A stretch of DNA of 5,884 nt, taken from positions 1-5,884 of the forward strand of contig JBIIZD010000127.1 of assembly GCA_044346445.1 (NCBI GenBank), written 5' to 3'. The notes beneath the pieces are model-generated. The model had not been told where the DNA came from, searched no databases, and worked only from the letters and a program-made list of their open reading frames with translations. Both the position numbers and the translations under genes were made by a program. Shown here piece by piece: positions 1 to 5,884 of the stretch. Source of the DNA: CAISGS01 sp044346445 (lineage in GTDB: Bacteria > Pseudomonadota > Alphaproteobacteria > Caulobacterales > Caulobacteraceae). Within the stretch, counting starts at the first letter, position 1, and each line of letters starts with the position of its first letter.

Positions 1-192
1 ACCCCCGAACCATTCGCCATAGGCATCGACCACGCGCTGAGGTGTGTCGAGCAGGCCTTCGCGGCGTGGATCATCACCCGCCCAGGCCAGCAGGGTGCGC
101 ACGGCCTTCATGGCCTCTTCGCGCGTGGGCTTGATCAAGTCTTCGTCCCGATTGATGTCAATCAAGGCGGGCTGTTTGGCCAGAGCATCCAT
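1..192 (-). CDS. folE: GTP cyclohydrolase I, N-terminal part (runs off left edge)
   Basis: The reverse complement from the ATG at 192 reads 64 open codons to the window edge. After a variable N-terminus (about residues 1-22), residues 24-64 match the opening helices of FolE: REEAMKAVRTLLAWAGDD, then REGLLDTPQRVVDAYGEWF, a block typical of the family. FolE is a cytosolic enzyme that converts GTP to 7,8-dihydroneopterin triphosphate, the first step of folate (and in some organisms pterin) synthesis. The catalytic and zinc-binding residues lie further on, outside the window, so integrity cannot be judged. The start is supported by GAAGGA eight bases upstream; a second ATG at 188 in another frame stops after eight codons. 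The gene is divergent from cysS and shares its intergenic region. Confidence 0.93.
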   Translation of the reverse strand, partial: MDALAKQPALIDINRDEDLIKPTREEAMKAVRTLLAWAGDDPRREGLLDTPQRVVDAYGEWFGG

Positions 193-200
193 GAATGGGT

Positions 201-206
201 TCCTTC
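201..206 (-). promoter_or_regulatory. folE ribosome binding site
   Basis: On the minus strand GAAGGA lies eight bases before the ATG at 192. It is a good Shine-Dalgarno match at normal spacing and fixes the folE start. Confidence 0.75.
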
Positions 207-220
207 AGGGTTGAGTTGCG

Positions 221-238
221 CCGAAGCGAGGGCTTCGG
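221..238 (-). other. Perfect hairpin in the folE leader
   Basis: CCGAAGC (221-227) and GCTTCGG (232-238) are perfect inverted repeats of 7 bp around a 4-base loop. On the minus strand the hairpin ends 28 bases before the folE ATG and 14 bases before its ribosome binding site, so it would lie in the folE 5' leader. No T-run follows on either strand, so it does not look like an intrinsic terminator. A role in mRNA stability or translation control is possible but unproven; it could also be chance or a DNA-level operator. Confidence 0.5.
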
Positions 239-297
239 AATGACGCGTGGCTCCCTGCACAGGTCCAGACCTTGGTGACGATCTGGTCGGTGCAACT

Positions 298-324
298 GAA
301 TCTCGAGATAGCGAGTCTCGACAT
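298..324. repeat. Tandem imperfect 12-bp direct repeats, each with a GANTC site
   Basis: Two copies of GARTCTCGASAT (298-309 and 313-324) differ at only two of twelve bases and start 15 bases apart. Each begins with GANTC (GAATC at 298, GAGTC at 313), the sequence methylated by CcrM in alphaproteobacteria. The same stretch contains the inverted repeat TCGAGA (303-308) / TCTCGA (316-321). It sits 78 bases before the cysS ATG and just over 100 bases from the folE ATG. The arrangement is like an operator or a methylation-sensitive promoter element; this role is inferred. Confidence 0.5.
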
Positions 325-402
325 TAAAAGCTATATGGGCCGCAATTGCCTTTCGGCAACCAAAACCTGCGTGATATTATCTAGGAAAAGTTTGATATTT
401 CC

Positions 403-1812
403 ATGGCCCTGATGCTGCACGATACCCTGGCCCGCGACAAGCGTGCTTTTGTTCCCGGAAATCCGCAGCGCGTGACCCTCTATGTCTGCGGCCCGACGGT
501 CTATAATTTTGCCCATGTCGGCAATGCACGGCCTGTGGTGGTGTTTGATGTCCTCTATCGCGTGCTGCGCGCCATTTATGGCCAGGACGCGGTGGTCTAT
601 GCCCGCAACTTCACCGATGTCGATGATAAGATAAACCTTAAGGCCGCCGAAGAAGGCGTTGAGATTGGCGTCATCACGGATCGCTATATCAAGGCCTATC
701 ACGCCGATATGGACGTCCTATTTGCCTTGAGGCCGGATCTGGAGCCAAGAGCCACAGCGCATATGGGTGATATTATCGCCATGATCCAGACCCTGCTCGA
801 TAAGGGCGCGGCCTATGCCGCCGAGGGCCATGTGCTGTTTGATACCCAGGCCTATGACGCCTATGGCCAGCTTTCGGGCCGCAATCTCGATGACATGATT
901 GCCGGCGCGCGGGTCGAGGTCGCGCCTTATAAGCGGCATGGAGCCGATTTTGTGCTCTGGAAGCCGTCCAAGCCTGGCGAACCGGTTTGGGAAAGCCCGT
1001 TTGGACCGGGCCGGCCCGGCTGGCACATCGAGTGCTCGGCCATGGTCGAGGCCGCGCTTGGCTCGCCGATCGATATTCATGGCGGCGGCCATGACCTGAT
1101 CTTCCCCCATCATGAAAACGAGATCGCTCAAAGCGTCTGCGCCAAGGCCGGTCACGGCCATGATCGGCCAGTCTATGCGCGGTTTTGGATGCATAATGGC
1201 TTCTTGACCATGGACGCCGAGAAAATGTCCAAGAGCCTTGGCAATGTCTTGCTGGTGCATGACCTGGTCAAACAGGTGCCGGGCGAGGCTGTGCGCTGGG
1301 CCCTGCTGGCGGCGCATTATCGCGCGCCGCTGGACTGGACCACCAAGCTGATCGATCAGTCGGTCAAGGCCCTGGACCGTCTGTATGGCGTGCTGCAAAG
1401 GGCCAAGGCAGTTGAAGCCATGGCCCCTGCCGATAATAGCGTGCTGGCCCCGCTGATGGATGACCTCAATACGCCCCAGGCCTTTAGCCAATTGTTCGCG
1501 CTGGCCGACGATCTGGACCGCGCCTTGCGTGAGGACACTGGCGAGGCCGCGCACCATAAGGGCCAATTGCTGCATCTGGCGGGTATATTAGGCTTTTTGC
1601 AGGCTGATCCGGATGCCTGGTTCATGGGCGGAGCCGATGCGGATTTGGCCGCCAAGATTGAGGACCTGCTCAAGACCCGGCTGGAAGCCCGTGCCAACAA
1701 GGATTTTGCCGCCGCCGACCGCATTCGCGACGCGCTCAATGCCCTGAATGTGGTGGTCATGGATGGACCAGAAGGGGCCACCTGGCGGCTGCGTGAAACC
1801 CCGGGCGGCTAG
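403..1812 (+). CDS. cysS: Cysteinyl-tRNA synthetase
   Basis: This cytosolic class I aminoacyl-tRNA synthetase charges tRNA-Cys with cysteine using ATP. At 469 residues it is of normal full length. The Rossmann catalytic domain carries the HIGH-type signature as HVGN (38-41) and KMSKS (274-278). The zinc site that selects cysteine is complete: Cys29 (in YVCGPTVY), Cys211 (in WHIECSAM), and His236 and Glu240 (in FPHHENEIAQS), all within one or two residues of the E. coli numbering. The C-terminal helical region ends with the typical DFAAADRIRDAL segment (434-445) of the anticodon-binding part. An in-frame TAG at 382 rules out a much earlier start; Met1 and Met4 are both possible, and Met1 is chosen because AGGAAAAG lies upstream. 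It is the first plus-strand gene here, divergent from folE, and may head the cluster to its right. Confidence 0.97.
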   Translation: MALMLHDTLARDKRAFVPGNPQRVTLYVCGPTVYNFAHVGNARPVVVFDVLYRVLRAIYGQDAVVYARNFTDVDDKINLKAAEEGVEIGVITDRYIKAYHADMDVLFALRPDLEPRATAHMGDIIAMIQTLLDKGAAYAAEGHVLFDTQAYDAYGQLSGRNLDDMIAGARVEVAPYKRHGADFVLWKPSKPGEPVWESPFGPGRPGWHIECSAMVEAALGSPIDIHGGGHDLIFPHHENEIAQSVCAKAGHGHDRPVYARFWMHNGFLTMDAEKMSKSLGNVLLVHDLVKQVPGEAVRWALLAAHYRAPLDWTTKLIDQSVKALDRLYGVLQRAKAVEAMAPADNSVLAPLMDDLNTPQAFSQLFALADDLDRALREDTGEAAHHKGQLLHLAGILGFLQADPDAWFMGGADADLAAKIEDLLKTRLEARANKDFAAADRIRDALNALNVVVMDGPEGATWRLRETPGG

Positions 1813-1860
1813 ACCGCGCCAAACCTCGACGAAACCCAACTCCAGAGCTATCTAAAGACC

Positions 1861-2331
1861 ATGACCAGCTTTTTTGAACATCGCGCCGGTATTGCCGCCC
1901 CTGCTGAGATCGTATGGGAAATCCTGTATGATGTGAAAAACTGGTCGCTCTGGAACCCGCTCTATATCGAGGCCCAAGGTCAGGTGAGGATTGGCGAGGT
2001 CTTGACCGTCAAACAGGTCCTGCCCGGCGACGAGGCCGAGATCTTAAAGCCGCGCATTACCGAATGGGTACCGCAAAGCCATATTTATTGGCACATGTCC
2101 TGGCTGGGAGGCCTGGTCAAGGTTCAGCGCTATTTTGAGCTCGAAGAGGTCAGCGAGACCGGCTGTATTTTTGCCAATGGCGAGGTGTTTCGCGGTCTGA
2201 TGGGCCCCTATGTCGGCAACCGCCTCAAGCACCGCTTGCGCAAGGGCTATAGGCTGATGGGCGATGCCATGCGCGAGCGCGCCCAGGCCCTCTGGATTGA
2301 GCGCGGCGGCACGCCCATATCTGTCGAATGA
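1861..2331 (+). CDS. SRPBCC (START/Bet v1-like) family protein
   Basis: The 156-residue product fits the SRPBCC fold, a helix-grip barrel with a deep hydrophobic pocket. Residues 5-35 have the usual opening: a beta strand leading to IAAPAEIVWEILYDV, then WSLWNP. Alternating strands follow (about 40-115) and a long basic C-terminal helix closes the fold (about 116-145, with several Arg and Lys). There is no signal peptide or membrane segment, so it is probably cytosolic. Members bind lipids, polyketides or other small hydrophobic ligands; the ligand here cannot be read from sequence. The gene starts 48 bases after cysS with only a weak ribosome binding site, and its TGA overlaps the next ATG by four bases, suggesting translational coupling to the NifU-like gene. 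Family assignment is fairly sure; function is unknown. Confidence 0.8.
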   Translation: MTSFFEHRAGIAAPAEIVWEILYDVKNWSLWNPLYIEAQGQVRIGEVLTVKQVLPGDEAEILKPRITEWVPQSHIYWHMSWLGGLVKVQRYFELEEVSETGCIFANGEVFRGLMGPYVGNRLKHRLRKGYRLMGDAMRERAQALWIERGGTPISVE

Positions 2332-2336
2332 TCGAT
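2325..2336 (+). other. ATGA stop-start overlap, SRPBCC gene to NifU-like gene
   Basis: The ATG of the NifU-like gene (2328) overlaps the TGA of the SRPBCC gene (2329-2331). No good ribosome binding site precedes it, so termination-reinitiation coupling is the likely mode of translation. The twelve bases CGAATGATCGAT here recur exactly at the yidD-thrS junction. Confidence 0.8.
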
Positions 2337-2804
2337 GACCTTTATTCTGGCAAGATTCTTGCCCTGGCCGCCAATATGCCCTTGGCCGGACGCTTGGCTG
2401 CGCCGCAAGCCAGTGCCGAGAAAGTCGCCAAGCTTTGCGGTAGCCGCATAATTGTCGATCTTGATCTGAGCGACGGTCTGGTCAGCGCCTTTGCCCAGGA
2501 GGTCCAGGCCTGCGCGCTCGGTCAGGCCTCAGCCGCCGTACTGGGAAGCCATGTGATCGGCGCCAGTCTTGAGGAGATCAAGACGGCGCGCGACGCCTTG
2601 CGGGCCATGCTGAAAGACCATGGCCCCGCCCCGACCGGCCGCTTTGCAGACCTGGCCGTGCTTGAAGTGGTGCGCGATTATCCTGCGCGCCATGCCTCAA
2701 CCCTTTTGGCTTTTGAGGCGGCCCTGAGTGCCGCCGAACAGGCCCATCTTAGCGTCACCGAACCAAGAACCCGTCATAAACACGAGCCTGTATCAGGGGT
2801 TTAG
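2328..2804 (+). CDS. NifU/IscU-like iron-sulfur scaffold homologue with altered ligands
   Basis: The 158-residue protein resembles the NifU N-terminal/IscU/SufU fold: an N-terminal helix (MIDDLYSGKILALA), KLCGSRI with Cys37, then ACALGQASAAVLG with Cys62, which matches the family's second cysteine block. The classical scaffold uses three cysteines and an aspartate to hold a nascent Fe-S cluster. Here the Asp two residues after the first Cys is Ser39, and the third cysteine position appears to be Ala123 (in ARHAST, next to His122). It may therefore bind metal differently or act in another way. The last 18 or so residues are probably disordered. The start overlaps the SRPBCC stop as ATGA and has no clear ribosome binding site of its own, so re-initiation after the upstream gene is likely. 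The family is clear, but active cluster assembly is doubtful. No cysteine desulfurase or other Fe-S assembly gene is nearby. Confidence 0.8.
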   Translation: MIDDLYSGKILALAANMPLAGRLAAPQASAEKVAKLCGSRIIVDLDLSDGLVSAFAQEVQACALGQASAAVLGSHVIGASLEEIKTARDALRAMLKDHGPAPTGRFADLAVLEVVRDYPARHASTLLAFEAALSAAEQAHLSVTEPRTRHKHEPVSGV

Positions 2805-2813
2805 GCAAAATCC

Positions 2814-3086
2814 ATGTCCGGACTTTATCCGCGCATTGTTCAGTTTGGGTTGCGCGCCTATAAACTGACCCTATCGCCCTTGATTGGGCGGCAATGCCGC
2901 TTTATCCCAAGCTGCTCGGAATATATGGCCGAGGCCTTGGTCGTTCATGGACCATGGCGCGGATCGGTCTTGGGCTTAAGGCGCATCTGCCGCTGTCGGC
3001 CGTTTGTGAGTTGGGGTTATGATCCTGTGCCGCCCCTGCGCCCCAGCGCGCACGGCGCCAAGGACAGTTGGAAGTGTGACGAATGA
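2814..3086 (+). CDS. yidD: YidD, membrane protein insertion efficiency factor
   Basis: This 90-residue protein has the YidD signature in order: an amphipathic N-terminal region (LRAYKLTLSPLIG, 13-25), CRFIPSCSEY (28-37) with Cys28 and Cys34, the block around HGPWRG (45-50), RICRCRPF with Cys59 and Cys61, and WGYDPVP (67-73). YidD is a small peripheral inner-membrane protein thought to help YidC and the Sec machinery insert membrane proteins. In many homologues the third block reads RCHP followed by GGYDPVP; here the His is Arg62 and the first Gly is Trp67. The last 15 or so residues are a variable tail with an extra Cys88. It starts nine bases after the NifU-like stop, preceded by TTAGG, and its TGA overlaps the thrS ATG. 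Away from yidC, yidD is found here inside a synthetase cluster. Confidence 0.94.
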   Translation: MSGLYPRIVQFGLRAYKLTLSPLIGRQCRFIPSCSEYMAEALVVHGPWRGSVLGLRRICRCRPFVSWGYDPVPPLRPSAHGAKDSWKCDE

Positions 3087-3091
3087 TCGAT
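3080..3091 (+). other. ATGA stop-start overlap, yidD to thrS
   Basis: The thrS ATG (3083) overlaps the yidD TGA (3084-3086). Unlike the upstream overlap it has a fair ribosome binding site (GGAAG, 3070-3074). The surrounding twelve bases equal those at 2325-2336. Confidence 0.8.
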
Positions 3092-5020
3092 CTTGAATTT
3101 CCTGACGGCTCGGTGCGGTCTTATCCGTCTGGAACATCCGGCCGAGACATCGCCGCTGCCCTGTCCAAATCCCTGGAAAAAAAGGCGATCTTGATCAAGC
3201 TTGACGAGTCCCTGATCGATCTGGACCGGCCGATCACAAAGGACCTGTATCAGACTGGCAAGATCCAGATCCTGACCCGCGAGGCCCCCGAAGCGCTTGA
3301 GGTCATCCGTCATGACACGGCGCATGTTCTGGCCCAGGCCGTCCAAGAGCTGTTTCCAGGCACCCAGGTCACCATCGGCCCCAATGTCGAAAACGGCTTT
3401 TATTACGATTTTGCCCGCGATGAACCGTTTAGCCTTGATGACCTGCCCAGGATTGAGGCGCGGATGCATCAGATTATCGCCCGCGACGAACCCATCCGCC
3501 GCCAAGTCGTTGACCGCACCGCCGCCATTGCTGATTTTACCGCCATGGGTGAGGCCTATAAGGCCGAGATAATCGAGGGTCTGCCTGCGGGCGAAGATGT
3601 AACGGTCTATCATCAGGGCAGCTGGAAGGATCTTTGCCGCGGCCCGCACCTGCCCTCGACCAAGCATGTCGGCAAGGGCTTTAAGCTGACCAAGCTGGCC
3701 GGAGCCTATTGGCGCGGCGATCAAAACAATGCCCAACTCCAGCGCATTTATGGCACGGCCTGGGCCTCTGAAGCCGATCTGGCTGAGCATTTGACCCGGC
3801 TGGAAGAAGCCGAAAAGCGCGACCATCGCCGTATTGGCAAGATTATGAACCTCTTCCATCTGCAAGAAGAGGGCAAGGGCATGGTATTCTGGCACGCCAA
3901 GGGCTGGACGCTTTATCGCACACTGGAGGCCTATATTCGTCGCCGCCTCGACAAGGAAGGCTATCAGGAGGTCAAGACGCCTCAGGTGCTGGACCGTAGC
4001 CTCTGGGAAAAGTCGGGCCACTGGGAAAAGTTCGGCAAGAATATGTTTGTTTGCGAGACCGACGAGGGCGACACCCTGGCCGTCAAGCCGATGAATTGCC
4101 CCGGCCACGTTCAGATCTTCAATGTCGGCCAGAAATCCTATCGCGACCTGCCGCTACGCATGGCCGAATTTGGCTCCTGCCATCGCTATGAGCCTTCAGG
4201 CGGCCTCCACGGCATTATGCGGGTGCGATCCTTTACCCAGGATGATGCGCATATTTTCTGCCGCGAAGAACAGATTGAGGAAGAAACCACCCGCTTTGTT
4301 GCCCTGCTGCATTCGGTCTATCAGCATCTGGACGTCACCCTGCATAGCGTAAAGCTGGCCCTACGGCCTGAGCTTCGCGCTGGGACCGATGAGGTCTGGG
4401 ACGTGGCCGAGGCCAAGCTGGAGCGCGCTGCCAAGGCCGCTGGGGTTGAGGTCGAACTCATACCCGGTGAAGGCGCCTTTTATGGCCCCAAGCTGGAATT
4501 TCACCTGAGGGATGCCATTGGGCGCACCTGGCAGTGCGGCACATTGCAACTGGACTTTGTTCTACCGGAGCGACTGGACGCGGAATATATCGCTGAAGAC
4601 GGCAGTAAACAGCGCCCAGTCATGCTGCACCGTGCCATTTTGGGCACGTTTGAGCGCTTTTTAGGTATTTTAATCGAGAATTATGGTGGGGCCTTCCCGA
4701 TTTGGCTTGCGCCCGTTCAGGTGGTTGTGGCAACCATCACATCGGATTCCGACGAGTATGCTCGGGCCGTGGCAGCAAGACTAGAATTGGCAGGACTGCG
4801 CGTGGAAACCGATCTAAGGAACGAAAAAATCAACTACAAGGTCCGCGAACATAGCCTAACCAAGACCCCCGTGATTGCTGTGGTCGGACGCAAAGAGGCT
4901 GAAACCGGACAAGTCGCCCTGCGCCATTTTGGCTCAGAAGGCCAGACCTTGCTGGATCTGGACGCCGCTATTGCTGCCCTGACTGCCCAGGCGACACCCC
5001 CTGATCTGGTTAGGCCCTAG
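3083..5020 (+). CDS. thrS: Threonyl-tRNA synthetase
   Basis: This cytosolic class II synthetase charges tRNA-Thr and is 645 residues long, normal for bacteria. Domains in order are TGS (about 1-65), the editing domain (about 66-230) that removes serine mischarged to tRNA-Thr, the catalytic core (about 245-540), and the anticodon-binding domain (about 545-635). Editing residues are present: HDTAH (77-81), and Cys185 and His189 in DLCRGPHLPS. The zinc site that recognises threonine is complete: Cys339 (MNCPGH), His390 (DDAHIF) and His516 (MLHRAILG). Motif 2 is seen as CHRYEPSGGLHGIMRVR with Arg368, and motif 3 around 514-525. The start overlaps the yidD stop as ATGA and has GGAAG at 3070-3074, eight bases upstream, so it should be translated both by coupling and independently. 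No upstream leader of the E. coli thrS autoregulation type is possible, since yidD coding sequence fills that space. Confidence 0.98.
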   Translation: MIDLEFPDGSVRSYPSGTSGRDIAAALSKSLEKKAILIKLDESLIDLDRPITKDLYQTGKIQILTREAPEALEVIRHDTAHVLAQAVQELFPGTQVTIGPNVENGFYYDFARDEPFSLDDLPRIEARMHQIIARDEPIRRQVVDRTAAIADFTAMGEAYKAEIIEGLPAGEDVTVYHQGSWKDLCRGPHLPSTKHVGKGFKLTKLAGAYWRGDQNNAQLQRIYGTAWASEADLAEHLTRLEEAEKRDHRRIGKIMNLFHLQEEGKGMVFWHAKGWTLYRTLEAYIRRRLDKEGYQEVKTPQVLDRSLWEKSGHWEKFGKNMFVCETDEGDTLAVKPMNCPGHVQIFNVGQKSYRDLPLRMAEFGSCHRYEPSGGLHGIMRVRSFTQDDAHIFCREEQIEEETTRFVALLHSVYQHLDVTLHSVKLALRPELRAGTDEVWDVAEAKLERAAKAAGVEVELIPGEGAFYGPKLEFHLRDAIGRTWQCGTLQLDFVLPERLDAEYIAEDGSKQRPVMLHRAILGTFERFLGILIENYGGAFPIWLAPVQVVVATITSDSDEYARAVAARLELAGLRVETDLRNEKINYKVREHSLTKTPVIAVVGRKEAETGQVALRHFGSEGQTLLDLDAAIAALTAQATPPDLVRP

Positions 5021-5025
5021 TCCCA

Positions 5026-5884
5026 ATGAACCATCTGGTCGATATTGTTAAGTCAGACAGTCGGAACGCCTTGAAGGATGCAAATCCGCCAAGGTCCGTC
5101 TTGGTGTCGGTCATAATGGTGGTCTATCATACCGGCCCGGCCCTGCGTCAAAGCCTTGATCTGGTGCTGGCCGACCCCATGGTCGATGAATTTGTCGTGG
5201 TGGATAACGGCTCGCCGCCGCAAGACGTTGCGCATCTGAAAGCCCTGGCCCTGTCCAACCCGCGACTAAGGCTTGTGCAGGGACACGGCAATATCGGTTT
5301 CGGCCAGGGGGCAAATCTGGGTGCCGAGTTTGCGCGCGGTCGGGGGCTGGTCTTTCTTAATCCGGACGCCTATCTGCAACCGGGCTGTATTTCCGCCCTG
5401 ATCGCGGCAACAAAGGATCAGGCCTCTCCCTGCATAGTCGGCGCGCGGGTTATCAATCACGATGGCACTGAGCAGCGGGGCGCGCGTCGCGGTGAAGTTA
5501 CGCCCCTATCGACCTTTTTATCGCTCAGTCATTTGGCCACGCGGATAAACAGTCTTTCGCATTTCGAAATTCATCGCCAAGACGAGCCCCTACCCCTGGG
5601 TCCCGTGGCCATGCCAACCATTTCCGGCGCCTGTTTCTATATGAGCCGTTTCGATTTTCAGATAATGGGCGGGTTTGACAAGGGTTATTTCCTGCATGTC
5701 GAGGATATTGACCTGTGCTGGCGCGTGCGTAGCCAAGGCGGCTCTGTCGTGTTCCAGCCCCTGGCCAATGTCATCCATCTTGGATCAACCAGCCAAACCA
5801 ATCCGGTCATGGTGGAGTTCTGGAAGGGCCTGGGCCTTGCCCGCTATTTCCGCAAGCGGTCAAAGACGATCTGGCAATGGTTGA
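5026..5884 (+). CDS. Family 2 glycosyltransferase, C-terminus cut by window edge
   Basis: An open frame of 286 codons runs from the ATG at 5026 off the right edge. After about 24 variable residues comes a GT-A fold: the first strand VLVSVIMVVYHTG (25-37), VVVDNGSPP (57-65) for nucleotide-sugar binding, GNIGFGQGANLG (88-99), then LNPDAYL (111-117), where NPD takes the place of the metal-binding DXD. SGACFYMSR (200-208) and HVEDIDLCWRVR (224-235) follow, with Glu226/Asp227 as the likely base region, then the conserved VIHLGSTS. The pattern is closest to rhamnosyltransferase-like family 2 enzymes of surface polysaccharide synthesis, though donor and acceptor cannot be read. The ARYFRKR near the end resembles the usual C-terminal region, so little is probably missing. 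It begins five bases after thrS, with only a weak ribosome binding site; a later start such as TTG at 5071 is possible. No membrane segment is seen. Confidence 0.9.
   Translation, partial: MNHLVDIVKSDSRNALKDANPPRSVLVSVIMVVYHTGPALRQSLDLVLADPMVDEFVVVDNGSPPQDVAHLKALALSNPRLRLVQGHGNIGFGQGANLGAEFARGRGLVFLNPDAYLQPGCISALIAATKDQASPCIVGARVINHDGTEQRGARRGEVTPLSTFLSLSHLATRINSLSHFEIHRQDEPLPLGPVAMPTISGACFYMSRFDFQIMGGFDKGYFLHVEDIDLCWRVRSQGGSVVFQPLANVIHLGSTSQTNPVMVEFWKGLGLARYFRKRSKTIWQWL

Larger units (their letters stand above)
193..402. promoter_or_regulatory. Divergent folE-cysS intergenic region
   Basis: These 210 bases separate two divergent genes and must hold the folE promoter and probably the cysS promoter. 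The right half (about 320-402) is richer in A and T than the coding DNA. Weak promoter candidates are TTGCCG (350-345) with ATATAG near 327-336 for folE on the minus strand, and TATTAT (375-380) or TATATG (332-337) as -10 boxes for cysS on the plus strand. None has a convincing partner, so no promoter is called. Also present are a folE leader hairpin (221-238), paired GANTC-containing repeats (298-324), and a 5-bp stem (346-350 with 355-359). A purine-rich AGGAAAAG at 383-390, 12 bases before the cysS ATG, may be its ribosome binding site. No small gene or RNA gene was recognised here. Confidence 0.6.

Noticed and set aside
346..359. Short inverted repeat TTGCC / GGCAA with a 4-base loop
   Set aside because: A 5-bp stem with no T-run; the GAAA loop on the minus strand is suggestive of a stable RNA hairpin but the stem is too short to call.
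320..380. TATATG and TATTAT as cysS -10 boxes, with possible CtrA half site TTAA at 324
   Set aside because: No -35 partner at 16-18 bases is convincing, and a single TTAA is not a CtrA site, which needs a second TTAA seven bases away.
331..702. 123-codon minus-strand frame across the cysS start and the intergenic region
   Set aside because: Most of it is antisense to the conserved cysS N-terminus, and the protein resembles no known family.
718..1575. 285-codon open frame on the minus strand, antisense to cysS
   Set aside because: It lies fully inside cysS, whose catalytic motifs are intact; the product has no family features and there is no promoter or ribosome binding site.
1803..1821. 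GC-rich partial inverted repeat after the cysS stop as a terminator
   Set aside because: The pairing is interrupted and no T-run follows; the next gene is only 48 bases away in the same direction.
3017..4108. Long open frame of 363 codons on the minus strand, antisense to thrS
   Set aside because: It lies opposite an unmistakable thrS, has no recognisable domain, and is the kind of mirror frame that biased codon use in GC-rich coding DNA creates.

Overview
The window looks like ordinary chromosomal DNA from an alphaproteobacterium, probably of the Caulobacterales type. This is inferred from four things: the gene order cysS / SRPBCC protein / NifU-like protein / yidD / thrS, the alphaproteobacterial style of the proteins, a moderately high GC content, and a marked scarcity of GANTC (the CcrM methyltransferase site), with only five copies found by eye. 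I cannot fix the genus from the sequence.

Layout. At the left edge (1-192, minus strand) is the first 64 codons of folE, GTP cyclohydrolase I, reading out of the window. Positions 193-402 are a divergent intergenic region. It holds the folE ribosome binding site, a perfect 7-bp hairpin in the folE leader, and a pair of imperfect 12-bp direct repeats, each starting with a GANTC site. From 403 to the right edge everything reads on the plus strand: cysS (403-1812), a 48-base spacer, an SRPBCC/START-like protein (1861-2331), a NifU/IscU-like scaffold homologue with altered ligands (2328-2804), yidD (2814-3086), thrS (3083-5020), and a family 2 glycosyltransferase (5026 to the edge, incomplete).

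How the genes fit together. The plus-strand genes are packed tightly: two 4-base ATGA overlaps, gaps of 9 and 5 bases, and no visible terminator, which suggests one operon from cysS or from the SRPBCC gene onward. It would join two aminoacyl-tRNA synthetases (cysteine and threonine) with YidD, which helps membrane protein insertion, a lipid- or small-molecule-binding fold protein, and an Fe-S-scaffold-like protein. The synthetases keep all their recognisable catalytic and zinc-binding residues. The glycosyltransferase may begin a separate surface-polysaccharide function that is co-transcribed.

No mobile element, CRISPR array, RNA gene or obvious new defence or biosynthetic system was seen. 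The points most worth a second look are the GANTC-bearing repeat in the divergent promoter region and the NifU-like protein that lacks one of the three usual cysteines and the usual aspartate.
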